Notes: generated from the sequence alone by a model not told the origin. Counted from the stretch's first letter, positions 16,274 to 25,905 are shown. The stretch: 64,000 bases of DNA from an uncultured Pseudomonadota bacterium (GCA_913060515.1 CAJXRZ010000028.1:1-64000), one strand, 5' to 3'. Numbers and translations: made by a program.

Positions 16274-17977
16274 TCAGTAGAGGGACAGCACGCTCTCACC
16301 CAGGACCTCAGGGGCCCTGTCTGCGGCCTGATACATTTTCACGAAGTCCTGGACTTCTTGGGTCTCGGTCTCCGCCAGCTCGGCGACGTAGCGTGGGCTG
16401 ACAGACTGGTAGAGCAAGCGCACGCGCACCTCGGCGGCCTCCTCTGCCAAGCCTGAGAGCTGGTAGTGCGCGTGATCACTGCCTGCGATGAAGTCCGGGT
16501 CTTCGCCGATGCCTTCTGCCTGAACGCCGAGCGCTTGGGCTTGAGCCCCGTCCCAGCCTGTGGGCAGGATTCGGTTGTCCTTGGCATAGGTGGCCGCAGC
16601 GAGCAGGTCCCAGGTGTAGGCGCCTGATGCATCGAGCATGAGCGACTGATAGATCTGTACCTGGTCCTCGCTGGTGATGGCTTGGTAGTGGTCGTGTACG
16701 CCGCCTCCGATGGCCTCGCTTGCGAGGGGGGTGCCGGACATGTCGACCAGGAGCCCGTCGGAGTTTGGGGTACCGCTGGAGAAGAGCACGGTGCCCGTCT
16801 CGTCCAAGACCACCACCTCCAACCAAGCACGACGGCTGGGGTGTGCGCTGGGCAGCTTGTGGCCCGCCAGGTTGTCGACGCGCACCGAGACGCTCAGGTC
16901 GTCTTCGACCTTGCTGGCCAGGACCATGACCTTGGCGGTCTGTGTGCCGAGAAAGTCGCGCTCACGGGCAATCTGTGCGTCAAAGGCAGCGGTGCTTGCT
17001 CGGGGCTTGAGCTGCTCGGCGTTGTCCCGCAGAATGCTGAGCATGAAGGCGTTGCCGCCACGGAAGATGTGTCGACCGAAGGGGCTGCGCTCATCGATCT
17101 GGCCAAAGTCTGCGCCGTGGGGATTGCGTGCGATGCGCGTCACGATGGTCTCGCCGTAGGCATCTGTGGTGGGCATGTGGCAGCTCTGGCAGCTCTGGCC
17201 TTGCTCATCGAAGCTGGAGCCCTGCCACTCCAAGAAGGGGGTCTGCTCTGGGAAGCTGGTCTGGGTGAAGACGCCGTCTACGATGGTGTGGGTCTTCAAG
17301 GTGTGACAGCTGCCGCAGTGGCCGGCGTCTAGGATGTGGTCGCCTTGGGTGGGGGTAAAGCCGGTGTGCATCTCCATCGGATTGGTGAAGGGATCTGCGT
17401 GGGGGCCGAAGATTTCGGCGTCCTCCCCGATGGTGTAGCCAGCGTTGAAGCTGGCAGGTTCTCCCAGGTCATCCGGCTGGATTTGGTGGCACAGCGTGCA
17501 GGAGACGCCGTCCAGAGCGAGCTGAGCCAGGTCGCTCTCTCCCAGTCCGTTCTCGGATAGGCCGGGCGCCGTGGTGCCAGCGAGGAGGGCTTCCTGATGG
17601 GCCATCGGTGAGTGGCACTGCAGGCAGGTGCCTTCGATCTCGGTCTGAAGCCCGGGGTTGCGGGCCACCTCGGCGGAGACCACGGCTCGAAAGAGCGGGT
17701 CCCTGGCAGCGTTGGCCATCATCGTGGCCTGCCACAGATCGTACTGACCGATGGGGTCACCCTTTGAGTCACGCATGGCGCTCGCGCCGTCCGCGTTCTC
17801 ATGGCACTCCGCGCAGACGCCCGCTGTGGCGAAGTGCTCGGACTGAACCTCAAGCTGGGCCGCCAGGTTCAGACCTGGCTCTCCCTCCTCGATGGGCTCG
17901 GAGTCAAGCGGTGCATCCCCATCCGGGTTGGAGGAGGGGGTGTTGCAGGCGAGGGTGAGTAGGATCAGAGTGTTCAT
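16274..17977 (-). CDS. Five-heme c-type cytochrome lipoprotein
   Basis: The protein has 567 residues. The signal ILLTLAC gives a lipoprotein Cys at 11. Five C-x-x-C-H heme sites are visible: CAECH (55-59), CLQCH, CTLCH, CGSCH and CQSCH, all in the N-terminal half, with scattered His that may be distal ligands. The arrangement and motifs such as 'CAECH...YDLWQATMMANAARDPLF' and 'GPHADP...HTGF' resemble the cytochrome c554/octaheme-like family of exported multiheme proteins in Deltaproteobacteria. The C-terminal half is beta-rich (LSVSVRVDNLAGHKLPSAHPSRRAW). It is likely an outer-membrane-anchored electron carrier. It ends 5 bases from the convergent esterase gene. Confidence 0.88.
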   Translation of the reverse strand: MNTLILLTLACNTPSSNPDGDAPLDSEPIEEGEPGLNLAAQLEVQSEHFATAGVCAECHENADGASAMRDSKGDPIGQYDLWQATMMANAARDPLFRAVVSAEVARNPGLQTEIEGTCLQCHSPMAHQEALLAGTTAPGLSENGLGESDLAQLALDGVSCTLCHQIQPDDLGEPASFNAGYTIGEDAEIFGPHADPFTNPMEMHTGFTPTQGDHILDAGHCGSCHTLKTHTIVDGVFTQTSFPEQTPFLEWQGSSFDEQGQSCQSCHMPTTDAYGETIVTRIARNPHGADFGQIDERSPFGRHIFRGGNAFMLSILRDNAEQLKPRASTAAFDAQIARERDFLGTQTAKVMVLASKVEDDLSVSVRVDNLAGHKLPSAHPSRRAWLEVVVLDETGTVLFSSGTPNSDGLLVDMSGTPLASEAIGGGVHDHYQAITSEDQVQIYQSLMLDASGAYTWDLLAAATYAKDNRILPTGWDGAQAQALGVQAEGIGEDPDFIAGSDHAHYQLSGLAEEAAEVRVRLLYQSVSPRYVAELAETETQEVQDFVKMYQAADRAPEVLGESVLSLY

Positions 17978-18043
17978 AAACGGGTCCTAATCACCGTACG
18001 GGGACATCCTGCGACCTTCTGCCGCGCTTGAGCATGACGGCTG

Positions 18044-18814
18044 TCAGCTTTGCGCAGGCTCGTGGGCCAAGAGGAGGGGGAGTCGCTCAAAGAGCTCCTC
18101 TACGCCTTCTGTCCAGCTCGTCTCCAGTGCACCCTCCGAGCATCGTCCGCCTTGTTGATGCAGCAGCTCCAACAAGGGCGTGATCAGCGCCTCGGGGACC
18201 CCCTGGGTGTCCATGCACAGGTCCAGGACGGGGTTCCCAGACTCCCCCCTGCCGGGAACTGCGCGCAGACTTGGGTCAAGTTGGGCGCGTACCCACAGCC
18301 CCTCTCCGGTGGCCTCAATCTGCAGACCGCGGCCGTGGATGCGCCCTTCGAGTCGGGGCAGGCCAGCCGGTGTCTGTGTGAGTTGGAGTTTGTGTTCCAT
18401 CGCCACTTGGGCCCACTCGCCTTCTCCAGCGAGCGCGTCTCGAAGGATGAGCATCGCGGACAAGGGTTTGTCCCAGTGCTTTGGGTCCACCCAGCAGGTG
18501 AGCCAGCCACTGACCGCGGTGGGAACGTTCAGCGCGCCGTTGGCCTCGGTCTGCTCACTCTTGGAGGCTGCTTGCAGCCAGAGGATGCACAGGCCGCTTG
18601 GGGAGACCCACAGGTGACTGCCTGTCACGCCCTCGACGGTGAAGGTGGAGGCGTTCTTGTGCAGCAGTCGGCGCTCCTTGGCCAGGAGTGAGAGGGCCTG
18701 CTCGTGTTGGGGCAGGCGCAGCTCTTCCTTGTTCCTGGAGGCGAACCAGATCAGTCCAGCCAGGGTGCTCAGAGTGCTGGCGCCGAGCACAAGCCAGAAG
18801 GCTTCGTAGAACAT
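18044..18814 (-). CDS. Hypothetical membrane-anchored protein
   Basis: The protein has 256 residues with AGGAG four bases before the ATG. One N-terminal membrane helix (FWLVLGASTLSTLAGLIWF) precedes a soluble domain of mixed alpha/beta character, and no signal cleavage site is evident. No catalytic motif or known domain is recognised. A 115-base gap separates it from the divergent gene at 18930. The soluble part ends with helical sequence (VEELFERLPLLLAHE). Possibly cytoplasmic or periplasmic depending on orientation. The basic residues after the helix favour a cytoplasmic C-terminus. Confidence 0.7.
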   Translation of the reverse strand: MFYEAFWLVLGASTLSTLAGLIWFASRNKEELRLPQHEQALSLLAKERRLLHKNASTFTVEGVTGSHLWVSPSGLCILWLQAASKSEQTEANGALNVPTAVSGWLTCWVDPKHWDKPLSAMLILRDALAGEGEWAQVAMEHKLQLTQTPAGLPRLEGRIHGRGLQIEATGEGLWVRAQLDPSLRAVPGRGESGNPVLDLCMDTQGVPEALITPLLELLHQQGGRCSEGALETSWTEGVEELFERLPLLLAHEPAQS

Positions 18815-18929
18815 TCAGCTCCTCTTCTGGGGAGGGACCAGGGGTGTAACTTATAGCAGGGCTATTCCTTCTCCGGGCGTGGACCGCTCCTGTTGTAGGC
18901 TCTGCCCTACCTCCTTCCCTGGATGCGCG

Positions 18930-20171
18930 ATGAGCTGGTCTGGCGTTCTGTGGCACAGGGCCTCTCGAGAGCAGCTCGCTGCGAGCATCGCCATGCTGCC
19001 CTCGCTTCTGGCGACCATCCATCCAGAGTTTGCGCTGCGCCGATTCGCCAAGGGCTCAGGGTTCGTGGTCCAGGGCAAGGAGCTCTCCTCAGACTTCTCC
19101 GTCGCTGCGCTCCTGGACCAGCTCCAGCGTGAGCACGTTGTTGTGGCCATTGGAGGCGAGCGCTTTCAGGGGCCAGACATCGAGCTTGGCTTCAACGTGC
19201 GGGCCTATGAGAGCCCTAGGATGCCCAGCCCCCGATACGAGCCCAGGCAGCGGGAGCATCCCAGCAACGGGATGGGTGGGGTGACCTTCAACGTGCACTC
19301 CAAGACCGTGGACATCGAAGATGTGCGGCGGGCCTTTGTCGCGGTGGCTGGGGCCTTGGAGGGCTTGGTGTGTGGAACGCTCAACAGCTACCCCTTGATG
19401 CGTGCTCTCAGGGACCGTGTGCTCGTCCCGATGGCCGATGAGGTGCCGGTCCGCTCAGGTCTCTTGCAGGTGTTTGCTCCAGAGATGGTGATACAACTTG
19501 GAGTGAAGGAGCGCTCCAAGGAGTACACACGGGAGTTGCAGTCCGGTGCAGTGCTCCTTGAGTTGACGCCATCAGGAGACTTTGACCCCAGCAATCCCCA
19601 GGACGTGGCGCGCCTGGAGGGACAGCTTGCCGCCTTGCCGGAGCTGTACCCAGGGGACACGCTTGGCGAAGAGGAAGAGCGGCGCGATGCCTTGGTGGAC
19701 GGCAAAGCGGCGCTGCGCCAAGCCCTTGGGCGCAGGCTTGAAGCGGTGTTGGTGCTGGGTCATGCTCGGGAGGGCGTCGCGGTTGATCCCGGGCACGGTC
19801 CCCTGGAGCTTCACTTCCAGGGCGGGCTCATCCTGCACACCTGGCCAGTCTATGGAGAGACCGCCTTGCGGCTGGGGCCGCTGCCGGAGCAGAGCGCACG
19901 GTGGATCGGGCCGGCGGGTGTTCCTGAGACCTTGACCCTTGAACCCTTGCAGGGAGCCCCCTTGGGTTTGTGTTTGAGGGAGGCGCTGGTCGCCATGGGA
20001 GGATTCTGGGAGCCGAGTCCACGGGCCTGGCGGCTGGACTTTGAAGGCCAGTTGCTCTTCGCCTTCTACGGGGCCGAGCTTGAGGCCGGGGTGTCCCTTG
20101 GAGAGCGTCCGGACTTTGGGATCAAGTCCAAGGACTGGAAGCTGGACTGGCTGCCTGTGGAGCTGTCCTGA
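18930..20171 (+). CDS. Hypothetical protein
   Basis: The protein has 413 residues. I take ATG 18930 (MSWSGVLWHRASREQ) because upstream codons look unlike protein sequence. It is cytosolic by appearance, with no signal or membrane helix. The N-terminal third has EFALRRFAKGSGFVVQGKE and a likely ferredoxin-like beta/alpha unit, and the middle has LLQVFAPEMVIQLGVKERS. No known motif is recognised. Its stop shares one base with the start of the nitrilase-family gene (TGATG), so translation is probably coupled and the two products may act together. Confidence 0.65.
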   Translation: MSWSGVLWHRASREQLAASIAMLPSLLATIHPEFALRRFAKGSGFVVQGKELSSDFSVAALLDQLQREHVVVAIGGERFQGPDIELGFNVRAYESPRMPSPRYEPRQREHPSNGMGGVTFNVHSKTVDIEDVRRAFVAVAGALEGLVCGTLNSYPLMRALRDRVLVPMADEVPVRSGLLQVFAPEMVIQLGVKERSKEYTRELQSGAVLLELTPSGDFDPSNPQDVARLEGQLAALPELYPGDTLGEEEERRDALVDGKAALRQALGRRLEAVLVLGHAREGVAVDPGHGPLELHFQGGLILHTWPVYGETALRLGPLPEQSARWIGPAGVPETLTLEPLQGAPLGLCLREALVAMGGFWEPSPRAWRLDFEGQLLFAFYGAELEAGVSLGERPDFGIKSKDWKLDWLPVELS

Positions 20172-20866
20172 TGCGGCTTGTTCTCGCACAGACGCAGGCG
20201 GTCGCTGGGGACCTCGCACAGAACATGCAGGACCACCTGCGCTGGATGGAGCGCGCCGCGAGAGAGGGGGCAGACTTGCTGGTGTTCTCCGAGCTCTCCC
20301 TCACTGGCTACGAGCCAGAGTTGGCCGAGGACTTGGCCATGGACAAAGATGCGCTGCCGCTCCGGGCTCTGCATGAGCGGGCCGGGAGCCTCGTGCAGAG
20401 AGTCTGTGTGGGCTTTCCAAGTCTTGGCCACAGGCTGCCCCGCATCAGCCTGGTCATCCTTGGTGGGCCCCATCGGGTCGTGCTGCACAAGCACCACCTG
20501 CATGAAGATGAGATAGCAACTATGGAGCCGGGTCCACCGTCTGCTGTGGTGGAGATCTGCGGGAAGCGCGTGGGCTTTCTGATCTGCTACGAGCTGAGCC
20601 AGGACCAGCGGGTGCAGGCCTTGCTTGATCAGGGTGCGCAGATGTTGATCGCCAGCGTGGCCAAGACATCCAAGGGTATGCAGGCGGCTTCTGCGCGTCT
20701 TCAGGCCCTCTCTCAGCGCTACCGCATCCCCGTATTTGTGGTGAATGCGGTGGGCCAGGCGGACGGAGTTGTTTGTGGGGGGCGTAGCGCGGGGTGGCGG
20801 GACGGAACTGCCCTTGGAGCGCTGGATGACAGCACGCCAGGGGTGTTGCAGTTCACTGTGGGCTAG
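20171..20866 (+). CDS. Carbon-nitrogen hydrolase (nitrilase superfamily)
   Basis: The protein has 231 residues. The Glu-Lys-Cys triad of the superfamily is present: E41 in VFSELSLTGYEP, K107 in VLHKHHLH and C139 in GFLICYELS. These enzymes hydrolyse amide or nitrile C-N bonds through a cysteine thioester. The protein is shorter than the usual 260-300 residues: the C-terminal end (ALDDSTPGVLQFTVG) lacks part of the last helix, and the region between E41 and K107 is compressed. The specificity cannot be read from sequence. It is translationally coupled to the preceding uncharacterised gene. Confidence 0.82.
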   Translation: MRLVLAQTQAVAGDLAQNMQDHLRWMERAAREGADLLVFSELSLTGYEPELAEDLAMDKDALPLRALHERAGSLVQRVCVGFPSLGHRLPRISLVILGGPHRVVLHKHHLHEDEIATMEPGPPSAVVEICGKRVGFLICYELSQDQRVQALLDQGAQMLIASVAKTSKGMQAASARLQALSQRYRIPVFVVNAVGQADGVVCGGRSAGWRDGTALGALDDSTPGVLQFTVG

Positions 20867-20889
20867 GGTGTGACCTTGCCGGGACTGAG

Positions 20890-21642
20890 CTAGATGCGCA
20901 GCCCACCATCCACCTCGACCACCCGACCGGAGAAGTACTCACAAGAGACGATGAAGCGCACGGCCTCCCAGATCTCCTCGGGCTCGCCGACACGTCCCAA
21001 GGGCACGGGCTTGACCAGTTTCTCCAGCACATGGGCCGGGACGCTCTCCACCATGGGGGTGCGCACGAAACCTGGCGCGACGGCCCCAACACGGATTCCG
21101 TAGCGCCCGAGCTCCTGGGCCCAGACCACGGTGTCGGCGGCCAGTCCAGCCTTGGCCGCGGCGTAGTTGCTCTGGCCTCTGGCGCCCGCCTTGGAGATGG
21201 AGCTGATGTTCACACAGACTGCCGGCACATCGGACTCAATGGCGCGGTGGGCCAGCTCCCGCATGCACAGGAAGGGCCCAGTGAGGTTTACAGCCAAGAC
21301 CTGGTCCCACTTGGACTTTGGAAAGGGCTTTAGGGCACCGGTCTCCCGGTCCTTCTTGATGAGCAGTCCGTCTCGAATGATGCCCGCGTTGTTCACGAGC
21401 ACGTTGACGGGACCGCCCATGGCGAAGGCGGCTTGCTCAAAGAGCGCAGCGACCTGCTCCTCGTCGGAGACATCCGCTACAAAACCCGGCACCCCCAGTG
21501 CGTCCTGGGTGGCACTGACGCCCTCCACGTTCACATCACAGAACACCACCTGGGCGCCGGCGGCCTTGAACTGCTCGGTGAAGCAGGTTCCCATTCCGGA
21601 TGCGCCGCCTGTGACCAGCGCGCGTACCTTGTTCATCTTCAT
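20890..21642 (-). CDS. Short-chain dehydrogenase/reductase, FabG/PhaB-like
   Basis: The protein has 250 residues. Classical SDR features are present: cofactor motif TGGASGMG near the N-terminus, LVNNAG, catalytic Ser in NISSISKAG, Y-x-x-x-K as YAAAK, and the C-terminal VDGGLRI typical of FabG-like enzymes. The start overlaps the stop of the lipase gene (ATGA) with GGAG eight bases upstream. As the last gene of an operon that begins with phaE-phaC, it is a candidate 3-ketoacyl-CoA (acetoacetyl-CoA) reductase supplying hydroxyacyl-CoA for polyester synthesis. NADPH use and substrate are inferred from context. A 3-hydroxyacyl-CoA dehydrogenase role is the alternative. Confidence 0.82.
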   Translation of the reverse strand: MKMNKVRALVTGGASGMGTCFTEQFKAAGAQVVFCDVNVEGVSATQDALGVPGFVADVSDEEQVAALFEQAAFAMGGPVNVLVNNAGIIRDGLLIKKDRETGALKPFPKSKWDQVLAVNLTGPFLCMRELAHRAIESDVPAVCVNISSISKAGARGQSNYAAAKAGLAADTVVWAQELGRYGIRVGAVAPGFVRTPMVESVPAHVLEKLVKPVPLGRVGEPEEIWEAVRFIVSCEYFSGRVVEVDGGLRI

Positions 21643-23423
21643 GCTTGGGGCTCCATGGGCCGACTCTGGCCTCGTCGAAGGAAAGGAAGAAAGAGAAGTA
21701 TGAGCGCAAAGAAGGCGCCATTGGCAGGAGAGGAGTTGTTGCTACAACCACTGCTGCAACCCCCGTCTGGCGGCGAGGCCATGCTGTCTCCGGGGCCGGT
21801 GTCCTCCGGGCCGGTGTCGCCTGTTTCGGGCGAGCCGCTGTCTGCTGTATTGCCCGTGTCCGCCGTATCCCCGGGCTCTCCCGTGTCCCCGGTGTCGCCT
21901 GGCTCCGGGTCGGCCAAGACACCCTGGACCCACCCCAAGGTGTCCTCGCTCTGGTAGCGGGTTCCGACGGCCACCTTCCAGCCATCTTCTGTGGGGTCGG
22001 CCTCGCCCTGTGCGATGAGCAAGGAGCCGGTGATGGTGCTGGCATAGAGCAGGTCGAGGTGGGAGAGGTTCGCAGTGCGGGTCTCTTTGACTACAGCCCC
22101 CCTGCCTGTCAGGGCGTCCGTGTGGGTCGCGGAGTCCGTAAACACCACGCCGTCGCTGGGGCCGGTGATCTCGCCAAGGAGCAGCTTGCCTTGGGCCAGG
22201 CCTTGCACTTCCTCTTGGGCCAGACCGAAGGGCTCCATGGTGTTGCCGAGCGCATCGGCCAGGAGCTCGGCCCACAGGTCGGTGCCCGAGGTGCTCAGGT
22301 CTACCCAGGCTTGTCCAAAGACCTGAGCCAGCAGGGTCTCGGTGGCGTTGGGCATCAGCGGGTTGGTGCCGGCCAGGATGAAGAGCTCGACGGAGGGGTC
22401 GGCGCCGTTGTCGCCAAGATGTGTAAGCAACTTGCCGCCCTCTACCACCGCAGCGTCGATCCCTTCGCTGTAGCTGTAGAAGCCGAAGCCACCCTCGTAG
22501 GTGGTGTACCAGTCCTGCTGAACGGCGTAGACCCCCAGCCAGGGCATGGAGCCGGGCAGGGGGTGGTCCTGGCGGGCCAGGATCTGACGCTGGCCTGGGA
22601 AGATGTCGGCGCCGTCGGCGAGCATGTCCTGGTCGCTCAGGTCTGTGACCCAAGCAGGAGCGGAGGTGCCGTAGGGGTAGTAGGCGGACCAACTCGAAGG
22701 AGAGAAGGTCGTCTCGGCGTCCAAGGCGGCGTAGTTGTTGCCCGACCAACGGTACAGGGTGTCCACGCCGCCCAGAGGGGTGCCGATGAACACGCTGCGC
22801 CGCACGTCTCCTCGGTAGGGGGTCCCGTGGGCCGTGTAGGCGGGGTGCTCCCAGTCTGCGCCGCTGTGGTGGCTCAGGTAGACCGCCGTGGCGATGCCGC
22901 CTTTGGAGTGGGAGACCACGTCCACCTGTGCAGCGCCGGTGCGTTCCTGAATCCGTTCGATGGCGTTGGCCACCGCTTCAGCCTGCATGAAGACGTCGCC
23001 GTGGGGATGGGCGAAGGTGACGGCGTAGACGGGTCGGCCAGCCTGGTCCATCTTGCTGGCCAGGGTGATGAAGCCGCGGCTTCCGTTGTCACCGGCGCCG
23101 GGAACAAGCAGGATGGGGGTGCCGGAGGCGGTGGCCTCGTTTGGGCCGATGTGCAGCAAGAAGTCGGAGGAGGCCGGCGTGCTGCTGCCAAAGCAGCTCT
23201 TCATCCAGGGGGAGTACTCGCCATCCTGCCAGGCGATGCCTTGGTTGAAGGACTCCTGGGCGAAGAGCGCGGCGTTGGGGTCGGTGTGGCGCTCGATGGC
23301 GCTCCAGAGGGGGATGCTGCCGTCTTGGGTGAAGGTCTGTTTGCCGCTGAAGACCTGCGCGGGTGAGGTGGCGTCAAAGTCGCTGGTGGCTCCGGCCAAG
23401 CTGGCCCAGAGGAGCAGGTTCAC
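21639..23423 (-). CDS. Secreted triacylglycerol lipase-like protein with MYXO-CTERM-type tail
   Basis: The protein has 594 residues with a GTG start overlapping the upstream stop. A signal peptide (LLLWASLAGA) leads into a lipase fold: oxyanion strand ILLVPGAGDNGS, then nucleophile S173 in VVSHSKGG, and FIGTPLGGVDTLY. This resembles LipA/extracellular lipases that use an HSxGG elbow. The C-terminus carries a long D-T-G-rich linker, a Cys-rich GGCSSGCSN, a membrane helix (FFALILLFLPFL) and RRG. That is the three-part architecture of MYXO-CTERM sorting signals, though 13 residues extend past the arginines. It is therefore probably processed and displayed at the surface. It lies in the phaE-phaC operon and may release fatty acids for uptake. 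Confidence 0.85.
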   Translation of the reverse strand: MNLLLWASLAGATSDFDATSPAQVFSGKQTFTQDGSIPLWSAIERHTDPNAALFAQESFNQGIAWQDGEYSPWMKSCFGSSTPASSDFLLHIGPNEATASGTPILLVPGAGDNGSRGFITLASKMDQAGRPVYAVTFAHPHGDVFMQAEAVANAIERIQERTGAAQVDVVSHSKGGIATAVYLSHHSGADWEHPAYTAHGTPYRGDVRRSVFIGTPLGGVDTLYRWSGNNYAALDAETTFSPSSWSAYYPYGTSAPAWVTDLSDQDMLADGADIFPGQRQILARQDHPLPGSMPWLGVYAVQQDWYTTYEGGFGFYSYSEGIDAAVVEGGKLLTHLGDNGADPSVELFILAGTNPLMPNATETLLAQVFGQAWVDLSTSGTDLWAELLADALGNTMEPFGLAQEEVQGLAQGKLLLGEITGPSDGVVFTDSATHTDALTGRGAVVKETRTANLSHLDLLYASTITGSLLIAQGEADPTEDGWKVAVGTRYQSEDTLGWVQGVLADPEPGDTGDTGEPGDTADTGNTADSGSPETGDTGPEDTGPGDSMASPPDGGCSSGCSNNSSPANGAFFALILLFLPFLRRGQSRPMEPQA

Positions 23424-24358
23424 AGGGACTCCAAGAACTCGCCCATGGCTTTGTTGAAGGTCTCTGGGGCGTCGTGGAAGACCGAGTGGCCTGCCCCTTT
23501 GATCATGAAGAGCTCGCTGCCGGGGATGGCCCGCTGGCCGGCTTCGGCGATGCCCCTTGTGCGGCCGCCGTTGAAGACCGGGTTGGGGATCATGCGGTCT
23601 GCCGTGCCAAAGACAATCAAGGTAGGCGCCGTGATTTGGCTGAGGCGGTCCTTGACGGGGTAGTCGAGCATGCCGGCCACGCTGCGGGAGACGGCGACCC
23701 CGGTGCCGGCGAAGCTCTCGTGGCGTCCGATGCGCACGCGCTCTTCGATCAGGCGCTCAACGCCCGGGTCGTAGTGGTTGAAGACCATGCGCGTCATGTT
23801 GGTGCGCACGTTCTCCTCGGGGGTGTTCAGAGCGCGGCTCTCGTGCCAGTACTCTTTCATCCAGGCGGCGTGTCCCGGTTGAAAGCTCTCGAATCCGGCG
23901 GGTGCGGCGAGGACCAGAGCATCCACGCGTTCAGGAGCGTCCAGGGCCAGGGTCAGAGCGATCTGGCCGCCCATGGAGTGGCCGACGACCACAGCCGAGG
24001 TCAGCTCGAGCTCGTCCATAAAGTCGGTGAGCACCGTCGCGAACCAGGGCGGGGTGTAGGCCGCGTCCGGCCGGTCGCTGGCGCCGTAGCCGGGAAGGTC
24101 CACCGCGATGACGCGGTAGTCGTCGGTGAAGGCTGGGATCTGGTACTCCCAGAAACCCAGGTAGGAGCTCAAGCCGTGCACGAAGAGCAGGGTGGGCTTG
24201 CTGGAGCTGGGGTCAGAGTCCACGTAGGCCAGGCGCATGTCCTGGACTTGGGTGTACTGGATGGGCAGCGGGGCCCAGAGCTCCGCTGGGTCCATGGCCG
24301 GGGCGTCGGTGTAGCGGGGGGCGCAGCCGAGCAGGCCCATCATCATTGCGGAGATCAT
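23420..24358 (-). CDS. Alpha/beta hydrolase lipoprotein
   Basis: The protein has 312 residues. ATG 24358 overlaps the upstream stop by one base (TGATG). The signal MMMGLLGC carries a lipobox. The hydrolase core is complete: TLLFVHGLSSYLGFWEY, VDLPGYGASDRP, nucleophile in VVGHSMGG, acid in FGTADRMIP and His in KGAGHSVFHD. It belongs to the large esterase/lipase/epoxide-hydrolase-like group, and 'DLPGYGASDRP' is common in 2-hydroxymuconic-semialdehyde-hydrolase-like and lipase proteins. Being exported and co-transcribed with the lipase and outer-membrane barrel, it is probably a periplasmic or surface esterase. The stop overlaps the lipase start. Confidence 0.85.
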   Translation of the reverse strand: MISAMMMGLLGCAPRYTDAPAMDPAELWAPLPIQYTQVQDMRLAYVDSDPSSSKPTLLFVHGLSSYLGFWEYQIPAFTDDYRVIAVDLPGYGASDRPDAAYTPPWFATVLTDFMDELELTSAVVVGHSMGGQIALTLALDAPERVDALVLAAPAGFESFQPGHAAWMKEYWHESRALNTPEENVRTNMTRMVFNHYDPGVERLIEERVRIGRHESFAGTGVAVSRSVAGMLDYPVKDRLSQITAPTLIVFGTADRMIPNPVFNGGRTRGIAEAGQRAIPGSELFMIKGAGHSVFHDAPETFNKAMGEFLESL

Positions 24359-25905
24359 CAAAACACCAGCCAGTCGCCATGGACGTAGACCATGAAGGGG
24401 TTGGGGCCCTCGTCCACCACGCCGCGTCGCACGGCGTAGGCGGCGGTGACACCCAGGTTCATGAAGAGGTAGGGCTCGCCGATGACGCGCAGGTTGACCT
24501 CGGAGGTGGAGCGATCGCTGGATCCGATCTGTGCGTGTCCCCCTCCAAGCTGCACCGTGAGTCGGTCGGGGATGGGATCGTAGCCAACAGAGCCGGTGAC
24601 CGCGCGGATGCCTGCTCCAGCGCCGGAGACGTCGAAGCTGTCGGCCACCGCGCGGTTGATCGAGAACAGGTCGGGGAAGAGCAGCACGCAGCCGTGGGTG
24701 TTGTAGACCGCGCCTACGATGCCGTAGGAGTTGGCGGTCATCACGCCGGTGTAGCGGGAGGGGTCGGCGTCGTCGGCTGTTGAGAGCAGGCCCTCGATGC
24801 GGATGACGGAGCCTTGTCCAGGGGCGTAGCGGAAGCGGGCCTCGGCATCGAGCAGCACGCCGGAGACCCCCACGTCGGGCAGTCCGTCGACGTAGAGGCG
24901 GCCCAGGTTCCAGGTGGCCAAGGCGCGCAGTCCCAGTGGTCCTTCGGAGAGCGCGGCGTTGTAGCCGGCGTCCAAGGAGAGCCAGCTCAGGTCGGCCTCC
25001 ACGCTGGGGGCGTCGCCTTCACCGCCCTCTCGCAGGTCCAATCGCGGACCGCCTTGCAGCTCGGAGAGGGCAGAGGTGGGGCCTAGACCAAAGACACCGC
25101 CCTGGCCGCCTGAACGGTCTCGCAGGTGCCAGGCGTGTAGGCCGATGTTGGTGGCGTTGGCGGGGTGCCACTGCACGTCGCCGACCAGCAAGGCCACGTC
25201 GTCTTGGAGCGCGCTGGCGTTCTCGGAGAGGGTGAAGGCGCCCGCCCGCCAGCGCCACGCCGTGCCGAAGCTCGTGTCGTGGTGGCCGTGGGCCACAACT
25301 CCAGTGGCCTCGGAGCCGAAAAACATCAGTCCGCCGCCGCTGCGGAATAGGTCCTGGGGACCGGCCGATGCTGGGTCGTGCACCCCATCGTTCACAAACT
25401 GCTGCCCAAAGGTGAGCTTGAGCCAGTCATTTGGGGTGACGGCCACATTGAGGCGTCGGGTCTGCAGGTTGACTTGGTCGGCGCCAAAGCCACCGCCGGT
25501 GTTGCCGCCTTCGCCGTAGGAGAGATCCCCAAAGGCGAAGTCGATCTCAAAGCCCACGTTGAGCTGTACCTGGCCGTCCAGGATGGGGGGCGCGTAGCTC
25601 AGGAAGTTGTTGGCCCGCAGCTCGGTGTACATCGCGGCCGGGCCCTCCTCGAGCATCACGGTGCTGTTGGTGCCGCCGAGCTGACCGACCAGTTGGCCGT
25701 TGTAGAAGGGGTTCTGGGTGGCGATGTTTGTCGCGCTGGACCGGGTCTGCACCAAGCCCAGGTAGCGAAAGCCCGAGTCGGGAGGCGGCGCTTGGGGCTG
25801 CACCACTTCCATGGCTCGGGCATCCAGTGGAGCACCAGAGCTGGACGGATCCGCGCCTTCAGCCGCGAGGGCTGTTGCAGAGAGCAGCGCGGGCATCCAG
25901 AGCAT
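24358..25905 (-). CDS. Outer-membrane beta-barrel protein
   Basis: The protein has 515 residues. ATG 25905 overlaps the preceding stop by one base. A GTG three bases earlier is also possible. A signal peptide (MPALLSATALAAEG) is followed by sequence with alternating hydrophobic and polar strands, many Gly/Asn/Asp turns, and a final aromatic residue (YVHGDWLVF), typical of porin-like barrels. Motifs such as NVGFEIDFAFGDLSYGEG and LKLTFGQQFVNDG suggest a 14-18-strand barrel, but the number cannot be fixed by eye. It is coupled to two hydrolases, an acyl-CoA ligase and PHA synthase genes, so a role in taking up lipidic or ester substrates is plausible (inference). Confidence 0.78.
   Translation of the reverse strand: MLWMPALLSATALAAEGADPSSSGAPLDARAMEVVQPQAPPPDSGFRYLGLVQTRSSATNIATQNPFYNGQLVGQLGGTNSTVMLEEGPAAMYTELRANNFLSYAPPILDGQVQLNVGFEIDFAFGDLSYGEGGNTGGGFGADQVNLQTRRLNVAVTPNDWLKLTFGQQFVNDGVHDPASAGPQDLFRSGGGLMFFGSEATGVVAHGHHDTSFGTAWRWRAGAFTLSENASALQDDVALLVGDVQWHPANATNIGLHAWHLRDRSGGQGGVFGLGPTSALSELQGGPRLDLREGGEGDAPSVEADLSWLSLDAGYNAALSEGPLGLRALATWNLGRLYVDGLPDVGVSGVLLDAEARFRYAPGQGSVIRIEGLLSTADDADPSRYTGVMTANSYGIVGAVYNTHGCVLLFPDLFSINRAVADSFDVSGAGAGIRAVTGSVGYDPIPDRLTVQLGGGHAQIGSSDRSTSEVNLRVIGEPYLFMNLGVTAAYAVRRGVVDEGPNPFMVYVHGDWLVF

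Noticed and set aside
21645-23366. Long forward-strand open frame opposite the lipase
   Set aside because: Lipase motifs on the reverse strand, operon overlaps and signal peptide decide for that strand.
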